Numbered from the stretch's first letter, positions 31,707 to 46,444 are shown. The stretch: 64,000 nt of DNA from Fagopyrum homotropicum (GCA_033239125.1 BSWB01000001.1:139172981-139236980); one strand, 5' to 3'. Program-made: numbers and translations. Notes: generated by a model not told the origin, from the sequence alone.

Positions 31707-31721
31707 TCCTATACCCAGCAG

Positions 31722-32071
31722 AGAATCTCATTACGGACCTTAAGAAGCATACTCCAAGTGTGGCTATGGTTGTTCCTTTGCTCGATGTTCCATCTGGTAA
31801 GTCTCTTGAGTATGTCTTCCAGATCCAAGTGCACCATAGGTTGTCAGTGTTTTATTCGATCTCGAACAGACTCATAAATATAGTGGACGTTGTTTAAATT
31901 TGGCGTATGTTTTGTTTTCAGGAGCAGAGGACATCTTGGCAAGTGGGCAACACGCCATCTATATATGCGGATCCAAAGGTGTTGGATCGGCACCTGAAAG
32001 TAGCATGACGCGGGGGTATGGAAGTGGATGTGATCAAAATGATATGAACTCCTAATTAACAAGGAGCATGG
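31722..32071 (+). pseudogene. Two-exon gene fragment (copy 2)
   Basis: Both exons and the GGTAAGT and TTTTCAG splice sites are kept. One change (ATCAAAATGAT for ATCAAACTGAT) falls in the last codons and is shared with copy 3, so copy 1 carries the odd base. Confidence 0.4.
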
Positions 32072-32310
32072 TGAGGGAGGGTTTTTCAATGTTATAAAGT
32101 AATCTAACTAGTTTTCGTTAATAGAAGATGCTCATCCACCTAACGAGTCTAGTTTTATCAATCCACCAATTCGTTTTTATAGTGAGATTTAGTCTAAAAT
32201 CGAAGACCATAACGATTTGGTACTAGAGCTAGATCTCATGTGTGACACGAGTAAATTGCCTTCTAGTAACGACAACACAACAACATCACGAGTAAATTGC
32301 CTTTCAGAGC

Positions 32311-32691
32311 GTTTTCAATTGGATTAACACCCGAGTGACTCTTCTCGCGTCCAAGAATCTCTCACGCTATGTAATGGTGCCTCCTCTTTGATGGCTGCTT
32401 CTAGTGCTTGTTCACATCAAGCTTACTACCGCCGTCTACTTCATTTGGTTCACTTGTATTGTTGCTATTTTCCGCAATGACAATCCTTCTACTCAACGAT
32501 GCTATTAAATTATTTTTTATAATCCGGTGGGTCTAATACATGGAGGGGATGCTCGTAAAGTGAATCTTACACACAAGCATTCGAGGTTCTATCCTAAAAC
32601 TAATTGACAATAGGAGGAGTAGCCCTAACTCTTATATGTTAGGTTCGAGCATGATCATATTGTCGATGTGGGACGATATTGCACACAGTTA
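32311..32691 (+). repeat. Possible LINE carboxy fragment and dispersed repeat (copy 2)
   Basis: Corresponds to 5930-6310. A single change, GAGCATGATC for GAGCATTATC near 32651, is private to this unit. Confidence 0.45.
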
Positions 32692-32710
32692 AATGCACAC
32701 ACTTGCTGGG

Positions 32711-33653
32711 TCATCGCACAAGCTTGCAACATTGTCCCTCTTGCCTTGGTTTTTCTGTAAGTTTGTGTCCTGCAGGGTTTTTTGTTTTTGAAACCAAATG
32801 AATCTTGTACCACCACAAATAAGGTTGCGTGCTTGGTAGCATCTGATTTATTACGTCGGACTGATTCACGGTAGTTTGCATGAATCGCATGAATCTCTTA
32901 CTGCATCTTGTTCTAGTCTTGTTCTTCATCTCCATTTTCCGTCATACGTTCAATGAGGGACCTCTCCATCTCCTTGTCTTGTTGTTTGAGTTGACACAAA
33001 TAATTGTCAAACTTCCTCCTAGCGATCTTGTCTATCATATGATGCCTGCAATTCTTTAAATTTGTCTTTAGCATAAACATCCCGACCTTTCTCGGGATGC
33101 AATTCTTGTGACTTACATTTATAGGACGAACGGATATCTTTGACATAAAGTTTTGCACCATTTTTCCATATAGAACTCCCAAGACTTTGAAGTGATCTAC
33201 TTGTGACTCCATAACCCTAAACAAAAATACATGTTAAATAACTTGAAGATTAACAACACAACTACACATAGAGGAAGATATGCGTACGGAGAAACAATCG
33301 TATAAAACTTCAAACATAACTGATATTTTAAGATAGATTTTTGGGAAAAAAAATTATTCATAATCAATGAATGTATGGCGGAATACTACTTAGCAATAAT
33401 ATCTAATCAAACAGTCAGAAAACCGAGACTAACGCAACTGAACATTAAGTACAAAACAAGCTATACAAAGCTTAACTGCAATGAGGAATACCTCATTCAC
33501 AATCAACTTAGATTTTCCATTGAGCAAAGTTATGTCTAATGAATTTAAAGCCATACTCGTAGCAAAGTTGTAACGGAAGATGCCAACGAAAAATACGTTA
33601 CAAAAAAGACTGAACAAGGAATAAAGCCTAAGCAAAATGACCGCATCATCCAA
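32711..33653 (-). CDS. Hypothetical minus-strand gene (copy 2)
   Basis: The 103-residue frame (33224-32913) and the upstream open stretch (33653-33429) are identical in translation to copy 1. Confidence 0.3.
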
Positions 33654-33823
33654 GAACTGAATTCGGGAATGATCTCACGAACCATATATGTAGTGTCATA
33701 TCCTCCATCTCAGCAAAACACTCTCTTCCTATACACACTATCCCTGCCGGAGGGTGGCCTCCCCGCCTCCTCCTCCCCCCAATGAGGCCGTCCGGCCTCG
33801 CCCCGCCCTCCCTGCTGCCCACG

Positions 33824-35670
33824 ATGGGCGGATCAAAACGCTCCAAGAAACAATCTGTCAAGCTCTCGCAGTTCCACCTGAGCCCATCAAAGCAAAGATC
33901 TTCCTCAGACCCTCCGAGCCCATACGAAGTCATCCCTGAAGAAATTATACGCTCCAAAAACTTCAGAATCTCGAAGGATATGGCCAAGCATGAGTTGGAG
34001 ATCTCCTCCAAGATATCTTTCCCTCCCCTCCAAACCCCTATTCCAACAAACCTTACAAATGCAACCAAAGAAGCAAATACCTCTAGCCCTCATGTTGCAC
34101 CTCTTGCTGCAGCTTCAACCTCTCCTGGCACGATTGCTCCTTCACAAAACCCTCTACCAAACTCCCAGACCTCCCAGACCTCTCTGCAGACCCCTTTGCA
34201 GTCCCATGTGGGCGCTCTTCAGGCTCTGGATAATCCCTTCCCTCTTGAAGGTATCCTTGCAAATGTTTCTGATACTCCTGCAACAACACAAAACCCTACA
34301 AATTGCTCTATAGATGCACCCCCATCTATTATGTTGCATGCTACTATTCAACAGTCTATCCCACCTACTTCTCGTGATATCCCTAACGGCCATACCAATA
34401 CCAAAAATCCTCAACCCAATGCTAGTGTTGATTCTTCCTCCGGCATGCCCTCACCAGTAGACCCTTCAACTACCCTCACCAAACTCAAAAGTGTCGACCT
34501 TTCTGACGCCCCTTCACATTCCAGCCCACCAAACTCCGAAAACCCAAAAGACTCATTTCGAGACATTCTCATTAAAGGCACGTCTTGGAACCTTATCCCC
34601 CTTCCCTTCACCCCAGGAATTGATGACGGCATCATTCATTTTTCAAATGATGATGTCTTTGACACCATGTCCAAGTGGCACCTGTCTCTTGTGGGCTTTC
34701 CCCTAGGAAGCCCTTTGGCCTACCAACGTATGTCAAACTTCGGCAGCAATTCCTGGAACAACGTATCTCCACCAAAAATCCTTCGAAATGACAAGGGAGT
34801 ATTTGTCTTTCACTTTAACTCCGAACATGATCTTAACATTGTGCTTCAAGGCAACCCTTGGTTCATAAATGGCTCTACTACCCTCCTTCTTAAGAGATGG
34901 ACTCACGACTTGGCTCTTGACTACTCGAGTCTCTCCTCAGTCCCGGTTTGGGCAACCTTCCATGATTTGGACTATAGGTTCTAGTCTCCTACCATGCTCG
35001 CGAAGATCGGTTCAGCACTTGGAGTGCCACTCCTCACTGTTTCTAGCTCCGCAAATCAGGATAGACTCGGATATGCAAAGATCCTTGTTGAACTGCTTGC
35101 GTCAAAGCCTCTCTTACGTGAAATCACTTTCATGGGCCAGGATGGAGAAAAATAACCCAAAAAGTTACTTACGAGTGGCTCCTTGAGCACTGCCCCAAAT
35201 GTCTTCTATTCGAACACCGATGTCGGTCCACAAAAAACCCACCGGCTGTCCCTCGAACCAGCCCTCCCCTACGCCGTCCCCCTCCACCTTCAAACCTTGG
35301 CCCTTTACTTCCCACCCCGGATGCCTCCCTCCTCATCAATAAGGATCAACAGAAAGATCACTATAATTCTAATCTTTCTACTCCAAACAACTTCCCCACA
35401 AGCAATATCCAAACAACACAAAACCATGCTGATGATCTTGCAAAAGATCCTGAAAGTATGTCCGCTATCTCCCCAACTCATCTACATCAACCACCTCATC
35501 TACCCCCACCATCGGCCCCCCCAAAATCCACACCACCTGAACCTTCTACCCCAACAAACCCTGCCGACCCTCTAACATCTACTCCCCCTCAAAACATGAA
35601 AGCATCAAGGATGCAATCTCAAACCACAAGAATCATTGATGAATCTAAAAGTTTGTGCTTGGAACATTAG
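33824..35670 (+). pseudogene. LINE A ORF1 (copy 2, broken)
   Basis: Open from ATG 33824 to TAG 34982-34984; the same early TAA near 35153 follows from the short A-run. One private change in the post-stop part (CACTGTTTCT for CACTGATTCT) alters an aspartate. Confidence 0.8.
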
Positions 35671-38600
35671 AGGGCTCAATCACCCCAACAAGCAACGTTC
35701 TATCCGGGACATAGTATGTCGCCACAATCTAGATGTCATTGTTGTGCTCGAAACCAAGGTTCTGGACAACAAAATGGATAAACTAGCAAACCTTATTCCA
35801 AGTTGGAATCACACATCAAATGTCCTCCCTAACCAAACATGCCGCATTTGGGTCTGGTGGAACCCGGTTAGTCTCCACATGACCACTATTCTGTCAAATG
35901 ATCAACTCATTCACTGCAAAATCTCTCCCCCCTCTCCTATCTCAGACTCTACATCCCAATCAAGTCTCGCATGTACCTTCGTATATGCCCATAACACCCC
36001 TGATCTCCGAAAACCCCTCTGGGATTGCATCTCTACCATAAACCTTCTCACCACAAACTACCCATGGGTACTCCTTGGGGACTTCAACACCACTCTAAAC
36101 CCCACCGAAAAGTTAGCGGCATGCCCCAACCCCTCCTCTCAACAATCACAAGAACTCGCGGAATGCTTTACCTCAAACTCCTTGACGGACCACCCTTTCT
36201 CTGGTTGCGCCTTCACTTGGAACAACAAGCAACTTGCTAATCGTATTTGGTGTAAACTAGATCGTGTTCTCACAAGCCACACCTGGGCTAACACTTTTCC
36301 AAACTCCTTTGTGTGCTTTCACAATCCCTCTACCTCGGACCACTCTCCTGGGCTTCTCTTCCTCAACGACAATCCCATTCGGGCTAAGCGCCAGTTCCGG
36401 TTCAACAATGCTTGGGCCGGCCACGAGAATTTCACCAATTCTGTATCCAACGCCTGGATACAATCGAGCGGCCCTCCCAGCAATGGCTATATGCACGATC
36501 TACTGCAAAGACTCAAGCGCCTCAAACCAATCCTCAAGAGATTCCCAAGTGAAAAAATGGAGACCCTCCACACCACTATTACCAACCTGAAGGATGCCCT
36601 AAACACCACTCAAACTGGCCTCCAAGCCGCGCCTTTTGACCCTCACCTCCTCCTTCAAGAAAAGACCGTCACTTCCCAACTCAACTCGAGTATGTGCTCG
36701 TTGCGATCCACCCTCGCTCAGCTCTCTAAAGCTGCTTGGATAAAAAACGGTGACCAATGTAACGAATATTTCTTCAAGAGCATTGTCAGCAGACGTGCTT
36801 TAAATTCCATTAAGATCCTAAAAGATCCCCAAAATCTTGGCAGCGGTTACACCCATGATCCCACTAGAATCTTAACCATCCTCGTCAACCACTTCTCTTC
36901 AATCCTAAACCCACCTACCCCTCACAATCCGCTCAACTTATTTCCTGACTACACCCTTCCAAAAATACCACATGACCTTATCCCAAATCTTTGCTCCACT
37001 GTCAATCCGGAGGAAATAAAAAACACCCTCTTCGGCTTCGGTGATTGCAAAGCGCCGGGTCCGGACGGTTTCAATGCTTTCTTCTTCAAAGAAACATGGC
37101 ATACTACTGGCTTCACCTTTACTAATGCAATCAACGAATTCTTCCTCAAGGGCACCTTCCCTCATCAAGTGAACCACACGTCAATCTCTTTCATTGCTAA
37201 GAAGGATGGACCAACTCTCCCTTCGGACTTCCGACCTATCTCTTGTTGCAACACTTCGTACAAAGTGATTGCGAAGATCCTTGCTTCTCGGCTAAATGCT
37301 GCTCTCCCTTCTATCATCGGTAGATACCAGGGAGCTTTCGTAAAGGGTAGATCAATCAAGCACAACATCCTCATCTGTAATGAGCTTCTCAAAAGCTATT
37401 CTAGATGCCACATGTCCCCTAGATGCACCATGAAAATCGACATTGCAAAGGCCTTCGACATGATCGACCACAATTTCATCCTCAATTGTCTGGGTCGAAT
37501 GGGATTCCCTGAAAGCTTCATCAAAGTCATCCGTACTTGCATCACGACACCCTCATATTCCATCAACATCAATGGTGCACTTAATGGTTTTTTCAGAGGC
37601 TCTAGAGGACTCAGACAGGGGTGTCCTCTTTCCCCGCCTCTATTTGTCATTGCCATGGAAGTTCTCTCTAAGATGCTTCAAATCAACACAGCAAACCCGG
37701 ATTTCAACCTTCACCCTAAATGCAGTTCTCCCCGAATCACTCACGTATGCTTTGCCGATGACCTTATGCTATTCTGCCGGGGGGACCTAACCTCTACCAA
37801 GATCATCATAAACACATTACGAGCGTTTGGTAAATTCTCTGGCCTCTACCTAAACTCCTCAAAGTCCGCCCAATTTACTGGAGGATTAACTCCTCATGAT
37901 AGCGCTTCACTCTCAAACTTCACTGGTCTCCCGCTTGGATCCCTCCCTTTCACTTATCTTGGCATTCCAATCGGAAGTAAGCGCCTAAACATCTCTGATT
38001 ACAAGCCTCTCATTAACAAAATCACAAGGAAAATCCACTCTTGGACCGCCAGGAAACTTTCTTATGCTAGTAGAGCGCTCAGATTGTTTCATCCATCCTC
38101 ATGGCCATAAATCAATTCTGGAACGTAGTCCTCTTGATACCCCAGGGCGTCACCTCTATTATCACTGGGTTGCTACGCTCTTTCATGTGGGCCGGTACTG
38201 ACTCTAGCTCTCGCGCCCTTGTCGCATGGTCTACTGTTTGCTCTCCTAAAGAGGATGGTGGGCTTGAATTTAAAGAGCTGCTCGCCTAGAAAAAAGCATG
38301 TATCTCAAAGCTAATTTTCGAGCTTGACAACCCGGCCAGATTCTCTAGCATCTGGTCCGATTGGGTTCACTCCAACATCCTCAAAGGCTCCTCCATCTGG
38401 AATCATGCTCCAAGTTATAAGTATAGCCACTCCTGGTGTGCTATCCTCAAAGTCCGGGATGAAATAGTCGAATCTGGAAACGCCCCAAACTTCTCCACGC
38501 TCACAACAAACCCAAATGGAGCCTTTTCAACTACTGCAGCTTTAAACCTCATCTGGAAACCCACCCCCCCAAACCAACCATTCCTTCACAGCTCTATTTG

Positions 38601-39096
38601 GAGCAATAGTAACGTCCCAAAATGCAGGTTCATAGCATGGCTGGCTTGTCATAAACGTCTCCCTACGCTCTCCAAACTGCTCACATGGAATATTGTAACA
38701 ACTGACTCATGTAAGCTCTGCAATCTGCACCCCGAAACCGAAGATCACCTTTTCCAATACTGTAGCTACTCCACTACTGTTCTCGTCCAAATTTTCTCTT
38801 GGCTCCGTGAACCGGCTCCCCATCTCAACGGGCAAAACTTCTGGACTTGGTGCAGCCATCTCAAATGCAACAAGAATGACATGCGATCTCATACTCGTGT
38901 CACAACCATCATAAGCTACATCTATTTCATCTGGAAAGCAAGAAATGACCTCACATTCAATCAAAGTTTCACTCATCCCACCTCAACTGGTCACACCATC
39001 ATCTCCACAACAAAGAACTACATCTCTAGCAACTGGAAAAACAGATCATCTGAATCAATCTCTTGGGCCAATCTAATTGGCATTCAGCTTCCATAA
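35639..39096 (+). pseudogene. LINE A ORF2 (copy 2)
   Basis: Open from ATG 35639 to 38110, with endonuclease and RT motifs including FADD intact. It differs from copy 1 by Pro for Leu before RITHVCFADD and Gln for Leu in SA(Q/L)FTGG. The frame breaks at the same 2-nt insertion and at the same amber (38287-38289); the zf-RVT end closes at 39096. Confidence 0.88.
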
Positions 39097-39307
39097 TTTT
39101 CGCTCCCAATGTATCTTTTGCCCTCTCTTCTAGTATGACTCCACTGTAAATTCTTTCAGTTAATACAATTCATCTTCAAAAAAAAATAAAAGTGGAAGAA
39201 AAAACCTAAAAAAGAAACGCTCTCTCTTGTCCCCGGAGTTAGTTCCCGCCTTCCTCCTCCCCCAGTGTGGTCCTCCGGTCACGCCCAGCCCGCCCTGCTA
39301 CCTTGAG

Positions 39308-40987
39308 ATGGGTGGATCGAAGCGCTCCAAAAAAAAAACAGTCCATCAAGATCTCTCACATACACCTAAGCCCTTCCAAACAAGGAGCTCCCTCTGACCC
39401 ACCGAGCCCTTACGAAGCTATTCCGGAGGATCTTATTCGCTCAAATAACAACAGGATTTACAAAGGCATGGCTAAGCAAGACTTGGAGATCTCATCGAAG
39501 ATCTCGTTCCCACCCCTCCAAACCACCCCCGAGCCACCTACTCGCTCATCTTGTCCCTCAAACCTCATCGAAGCTACTAAGGAGATCTCTACCCTTATTT
39601 CTCCAAAAACTACATCTGAAATGCCCTTTGACTCCACTGCCTTGCATGCCTCTGCCCTGCATGCCACTGTTCAAGTAGAAGGAGCTTTGCATGCTACTAT
39701 TACAGGAGAAGGAAAATCCCCAGATGCTGAAACTACCCCTGCCATACTCTCCACTACTACTTCAACCACCGTCACTCTCCCAGCCGCCGCTTCTTCCTCA
39801 GCCCAATCTTCACAAACCGACCCTCTAGCTTCCATCCCAAGCCCTCAAAAAACATACCCTTTTGACGACCCTTCACATTCCAACCCACATAACTCGGACA
39901 GTCCAACAGACTCCTTCAGAGACATCCTCATTAAAGGCCAGACCTGGAAACATGTTCCCCTTCCCTTTACCCCAAAATCGAGGACGGCGTCATTCATTTC
40001 TCTAGTGATGATGTTTCTGACACGATTTCCAAATGGCACATGTATCTAGTTGGCTTTCCTCTGGGAAACCCTTTAGCCGTCCAACGTATGGCAAACTTTG
40101 CTAACTGCTCCTGGAATCTTGTATACACTCCAAAAATCCTACGGAATGATAAAGGGATTTTTGTCTTCCACTTCGCCTCTGAAGAAGATCTAAATACAGT
40201 TCTTCTTGGCAACCGTTGGATCATTAATGGATCCATATCTCTCCTCCTAAAAAGATGGAGTCACGAAATGGCACTCGACTACTCAAGCCTTTACTCCGTC
40301 CTGGTATGGGCCACCTTCCACGACCTGGATGTTCGTTTCTAGTCTCCTAACATGCTCTCTAAGATTGGTTCAGCCCTGGGCATACCCCTGCTCACTGATT
40401 CTAGTTCTGCTAACTAGGATAGGCTCGGATATGCCAAGGTTCTCGTTGAAATTCATGCTTCCAAACCCCTCCTCCGTGAACTAACCTTCATTGGACCATA
40501 CGGAGAAAAGATTTTGCAAAAAGTCTCCTATGAATGGCTCCCCGAACACTGTCCTAAATGCCACCTGTTCGGAGACCGCTACCGTTCAACCACAACCACC
40601 TTGATCCCCCTCCTCGACCTAGACTTCCCCGACAACGCACCCCACTACCTTCAAACCTCGGCTTTTCTGCCCACTCCTGACGACACACATCTCATCTAGA
40701 AAGCACAACAAGCAAACCATCACTCTGAACACACTTCTCCAGCTCCTGAATCCGGGCTCACTCAACCTCCCATAACAAACGTCAACCAAAACCCAAGTGA
40801 TGCTTTCATCGGTGTTCAAAACACACCAACCAACATCACTCCTCCTCCATTACCCCTCACCTCTAATCCTACATCCACGTCTACTTCACCACCATCCCCA
40901 CAAATTCAGCCTGAAACTCATACTGAAGACCCCTCCACATCTACCCCCCCCCTCAAACCAAGAAAACATCAAGGATGCAACTCCTAA
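39308..40987 (+). pseudogene. LINE B ORF1 relic (copy 2)
   Basis: Carries the same A10 expansion after MGGSKRSKK, the same one-base loss, and ambers at 40340-40342 and 40415-40417. A private change gives NNNRIYK where copy 1 has NNNMIYK. Confidence 0.78.
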
Positions 40988-41002
40988 ACAAGACGATTAT
41001 CG

Positions 41003-43658
41003 ATGAATATCAATATTTTTGCTTGGAACATAAGATGGCTCAATCGCCCAAACAAGCAAAAAGCCATCCGCGACCTCGTACGTCGCCACAACCTCGATGT
41101 TATCGCTATCCTCGAAACCAACGTTTCTTCTAGCAAAATGAACAAACTTTCATCACTCCTTCCAAGTTGGAAACACACCTCAAACATCCTCCCTAACCAA
41201 ACCTGTCGCATTTGGGTTTGGTGGAACCCGGCCTCCCTTCATCTCACCCTAATTCTATCTAATGAACAACTCATTCACTGTAAAGTCTCCTTACCTTCAC
41301 CCATCTCAAACTCAACCCCCACAAATAACCTTGAATGCACCTTCATTTACGCTCACAACCTTCCCGACCCTCGTAATCCCCATTGGGACTATCTCTCCAC
41401 CATCAAACTGCTCACCACAAACAACCCTTGGGTTCTCTTAGGTGACTTCAACATCACCCTAAACCCCACTGACAAACTTTTAGCAAGGCCTACTCCTCCC
41501 TCCCAACCCTCTAATGAGCTTGCTGACTGTTTCACCACAAACTCCCTATCGGACCACCCTTTCTCTAGATGCAATTTCACTTGGAACAATAAGTAGCTTG
41601 ATTCTCGTATCTGGTGTAGATTGGATCGGGTCCTCATCAATCGTCTATGGCCAAACAAATTCCCCAACTCTTCTGTTCATTTTGACAACCCGCTCATTTC
41701 TTACCACTCACCAAGTATTCTCTTCCTCAATGACAAACCCGCCTCATCCACGTGCCAATTCCGGTTCAACAATGCCTGGGCTGCTCACGAACTCTTCGAA
41801 AGTTCGGTCTCTACCTCCTAGAATTCCACAAACCGCCATTCTAATGGTTGCAATTTGCGTGAACTAATGCAAAAGCTCAAAAGCCTCAAGCCTGTTCAGA
41901 AGAGATTCTCAAGCAAAAAGATGGAGTTGCTCCACATGTCGATTGACAATCTGAAAATCACACTCAACTCAATCCAGACAAGCCTTCAAACAACCCCTCT
42001 TGATCCTCAGCTCCTCGTGCAAGAAAAGACCATCTCTGCTCAACTCATCCTAAACTGCCTTGGTCTTACGGGCTTCCCTGATAGCTTCATCGACCTCATA
42101 AGATAGTGCATCACCTCCCCAACATACTCAATCAACATAAACGGTGCTTTGAATAGTTTCTTCAGGGGCTCCAGAGGACTCCGACAAGGTTCCCCCTATC
42201 TCCCCCTCTTTTTGTCATAGCTATGGAAGTTCTATCCTCAATGCTTAACATCAACACTTCAAACCCTAATTTCAACATGCATCCCAAGTGTAGCTCCCCC
42301 AGAATCACCCACTTGTGCTTTGCAGACGAGCTCATGCTCTTCTTCCGGGGTGACAAAACCTCAATTGAAATTCTTACAAACACACTACAGTCATTTGGCA
42401 GATACTCAGGCCTTTACCTAAATTCCACAAAATCTACCCTCTTCTCTGGAGGTCTTTCTCCCCAGGAAAATGACTCCCTCTCTTGCTCTACTAGCATGCA
42501 TCTCGGTACTCTCCCTTTCACTTACCTGGGCATACCGATTGGTAGTAAACGTCTCAACACTACAGAATACAAGCCTCTAATAAACAAAATCACCAGCAGA
42601 ATTAATACTTGGAGCGCAAGGAACCTCTCTTATGCCGGTAGAGTTCAGATCATATCCTCCATCCTCATGGCCATCAACCTTTTGGAATGTTGTCCTTCTG
42701 AGCCCTCATGGTGTCTTCTCCAACATCCAAGGTCTGCTCTGATCCTTTCTCTAGTATGGCACTGATTCTAGCTCTCGTGCACTTATAGCTTGGTCGAAGG
42801 TTTGCTCTCTCAAAGACGAAGGCGGGTTGGGCTTCAAGGAGCTGCTTTCCTGGAAAAAAGCTTGTATTGCCAAGCTTATTTTCGAATTGGAATACCCGGA
42901 CATATTCCCTAGCCTTTGGTCTGACTAGTTTCATCTCAACGTCCTCAACGGCACCTCCATATGGAATCACTCCCCAAGCTACAAGTACATCCACACATGG
43001 AATTCTATTCTCAAAATTAGGGACGAGATCATTGACTACGGAAAGGCTACCACTTTCCATACAGCTACTGAGAACCCCAACGGCACCATCTCAACGACGG
43101 CTGCCTTCAATCTCACCTGGAAACCAAACCCACCTGCCCAACCTTTCCTCCACGGCTCCATATGGAATAATACCAATATTCCAAAATGTAGGTTCATATC
43201 TTGGTTGGCTTGCCACAAGCGTCTCCCAACCCTCCAAACTACTCTCCTGAAACATTGTCCCTATTGATACTTACAAGCTCTGCAACCTCCACCCCGAAAT
43301 TGAAGACCATCTCTTCCAAGACTGTAACTACTCTACTGCGGTTCTGGACCAGATCTTCTCTTGGCTCCGAGAACCCGTTCCCCACCACACTTGGCCAGAC
43401 TTCTAGATTGGGTTCAGCTCTCTCAAATGCCAAAAGAATGACCTGAGATCTCACCTTCGTATCTCTACCGTCACTAGCTACATCTACTTTGTCTAGAAAG
43501 CCAGTAATAATCTCATATTCAACCACAAGTTCAATCACCCTACCTCAACATCTCACACAACTATCTCTACCACCAAGAATTTCGTCGCAAGCACATGGAG
43601 AAATAGATCTCCAGAATCCACATCCTGGGCCAAGATCTTAGGCATTCAACTCCCTTAA
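41003..43658 (+). pseudogene. LINE B ORF2 relic (copy 2)
   Basis: The endonuclease is open to 41596, and the 0.8-kb RT deletion and FADE box are present as in copy 1. The shorter A-run near 42853 changes which frames are open downstream: a 128-aa minus-strand shadow ORF replaces two shorter ones. The element is no less broken. Confidence 0.82.
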
Positions 43659-43751
43659 CTGCTCTCCTCTTATGTTACTTTGCTTTCCTTTCTAGTTGAA
43701 CCCTCTGTACATTCTTTCTGATAATACAAATTTGTTTCAAAAAAAAAAGTG

Positions 43752-44230
43752 AAAGAGAGAACAAATAGACGTAAAAGAAGAAACAACATACCTCAAATGC
43801 CAAACAAAATGTTAGCTATAGAGTACAATGTAAATACGCAAAACAAGAAGCAACACTCACCATGCATTATTCTAAGAGATTAAGCTGAGTTCTGATGCCA
43901 ATGCCATTGGACCTGTATATGTTAAACACCAATATATAACATTAACAAGTAGGAATATCTTCATCCACGAAATATGCAATAAATAATTGGATGGAAATTT
44001 CACTTTTTCCCGTCATCATATTCACTTGTTTTGTTTTGTTTTGTTTTGAAACAACATTTGCACCTGATGCACAAATTAACAAGAAGATCATTAAGGAACT
44101 TCAATTACATGGATAGTGAAGGCATTTATATTGAAGCGTTTTCTTTTTTGAACATCTCATACTACTTAGCATAAACAAGGCAGTAAATCATTCATTACCC
44201 TATTCTTTAAACAATCTTGTTGCTGCAATA
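43752..44230 (-). other. Diverged exon and intron pieces (copy 2)
   Basis: Corresponds to 17375-17850, including the ATGCATG|GTGAGTG donor. From here rightwards, differences between copies 1 and 2 become frequent. Confidence 0.45.
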
Positions 44231-44235
44231 AACGT

Positions 44236-46364
44236 TGTTATATCCGGAATTTTTATTCCGTTTAATTCCGGATTAATTCGGACTTCGAGTCGTTGACGGT
44301 TTCCATTCTATCTAGTATTTCTTCCTTCACAAATTTTATTATTTTATGTAGAATTTAATTCACATAAAATGATAAAATTATATCAAGCTCTAATTCTTAT
44401 AATTATGTATTATTTTATGTAGAATTTAATTCACATAAAATGATAGATTTATATCAAACCCTAGTTATTATAATTCATTCTTATCGATAACTTTAGACGA
44501 GATCATGACAAGCTGTGACGAGATCATGACTAAGGTGAGACGAGGCCATGACAAAGCCCGACAAATCTGTGACAAACTCATTCATGGGCTTGACAAGGCC
44601 ATGACGAGTTTTGACAGACTTTTGACAAACATTTCAGCCCACTTATTTCTTGCCATATTTCAGCCCATTGTTTCTTAATTGGATTGATTGTTCCCAGCCC
44701 TTACCTTAACCTTTGCTGGCGGATCAAGCAGCCCAGGAGGCCCAGCAATCACACCTTCAGCAGCCCACACACTCAGCTGCTTAATGAGGCTTGCGGCAGC
44801 CCAGAAGAGTGTTAATTCCATCCTAGAACTCCATGAGATGCTGCCCTATCTTCCATGTTATAACAGCCATCCCTTTCCCTTCCCTATATCACGTAACAAC
44901 AGTAAATAAATTAGGCAAATCCACAGCTGAAACAGCCTTACATTCACGCCAGAAGAGAAGGAGTTGCAACATCCTTGCTTCCAGATGCACGTAAACCTCT
45001 CCTCCCCTTCTTCTGTATCGACGCAGATCTCAGCAGCCCCATTGAAGCACCAACATTGCACAGCAGCAGCCCCATTGAAGCACCAACATTGCACAAGAGC
45101 AGCCCCATTGAAGCACCAACATTGCACAACAGCAGCCTCTTCTGTGCACTTCGACTCCAGGAGCTGTTGCATACGTTTCTGTATACGTTTGTTGGTCTCT
45201 CACTCCCTAGTTGTCCTCTTTCTATTCAGTCACACAATGGGCAAAATTTTATATTCCATCCTTGCTGTTTTACAGATCGAAAGCCTTCCCCATCACCAGA
45301 ATCTTTCCTAAGTTGCAATCAAGGTCTTAGCAAGGGGTAACTAGATCTCTTAAATGCGTATCTTTTGTAAGTTAATAAGTTAAAAGTGTACTATGTACTG
45401 CTGATGAACTTAGGACATTGAGATCAATAATTAGTTTGGGTTAGAAGAGGGTGACAAAAATAGTAGAAACAAATCAGCTGTAAATAATGGAGTTTTCTTT
45501 AGTTTTGAGAAGTTGAAAACTGTCAATATTGTAGACCAATGTTTAGGCGTTATATTGAAGATCCACCGTTGAATTTTTGATAGATCATAAAGGGATACAC
45601 GTAGTTTACTGTGTTAAAATTTGAGAAGAAATGAACGGTCGGATTGAAAGTTATAGGGTCTCAAAGTGAAGTAATTGAGCTGTTTTTCCAGCAATGAATT
45701 TTGACTAAGTATAGGAACGTTTTTAGTGTTGTAGCCAACTTCAAGGATTTTTGTAGAAGTGATAATTGAACAGTTTTAGGAAATTCTTACTCCTATGAGT
45801 AGATTAGATATCCTAGATAATTTAGAGATTTATTTTAGAACTTTTATAAGTTTATTTTAATTTCACATTTGAAGTTGTAGTTGGACCTTAGTGACTTTTC
45901 GGGAAATAGAAAAGTGGGTAGTTTATCTAGTTTTACCTAAAATCATGCTAGGGAGTAGAATATGGTTAATTAGCCTCAAGTAAGAATTTAAGTACGTATT
46001 ACGAGTTTTGGAAGTCTCGGGATCAAGGGTAAAATAGTCATGTTACCTTGAATAAGTACTATAATAAATTATGTCCAAATAGGATCTTACAACTTAGGAG
46101 TTTCATACTTCTAAGTACCTAGGGAAATGTATTGACCCACGTGCCTCCTTTGACAGGCAATTGAGTTTCTACAGTTACTGGTTGAGTGGTGTTAAGAGAG
46201 GCGAGATTTGATTCTGGTAAGTCCACGGACTTACTTAGCTGGCTTCTTGTATGAGTGTAATGTGTATGAGTGGTGTTTGTTAGTTATGATAAACAACGAA
46301 ACCGGATTAGGCCGACTTTATTATTTACGTAATTGACCCAAGTGTATGATAACGGGTCGTGACA
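44236..46364 (+). mobile_element. LTR-like block (copy 2)
   Basis: Starts TGTTATATCCGGAATTTTTA and ends GGGTCGTGACA. Scattered substitutions separate it from copy 1, and again no target duplication is seen. Confidence 0.5.
45032..45130. repeat. 33-bp tandem repeat, three copies (copy 2)
   Basis: Same number of units as in copy 1. The first unit ends CACAGC here and CACAGA there, so the array has mutated without changing length. Confidence 0.9.
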
Positions 46365-46444
46365 TCATCTGCCTAGCTCTTGCGAGAGTCTAGGAGGTTC
46401 CCTACGACCAGCCCAGTCCGGTAGACGGTCAGATGCATTATTAT

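Larger units (their letters stand above)
33718..39188 (+). mobile_element. LINE A (copy 2)
   Basis: Essentially identical to copy 1, including both ambers, the ORF1 A-run deletion and the ORF2 2-nt insertion. These lesions therefore predate the duplication that made copies 1 and 2. Confidence 0.9.
39189..43748 (+). mobile_element. LINE B (copy 2)
   Basis: Same deleted element, ending in an A-run at 43739-43748 that is one base shorter than in copy 1. One A is also lost in the GGAAAAAAGCTT run near 42853. Confidence 0.88.
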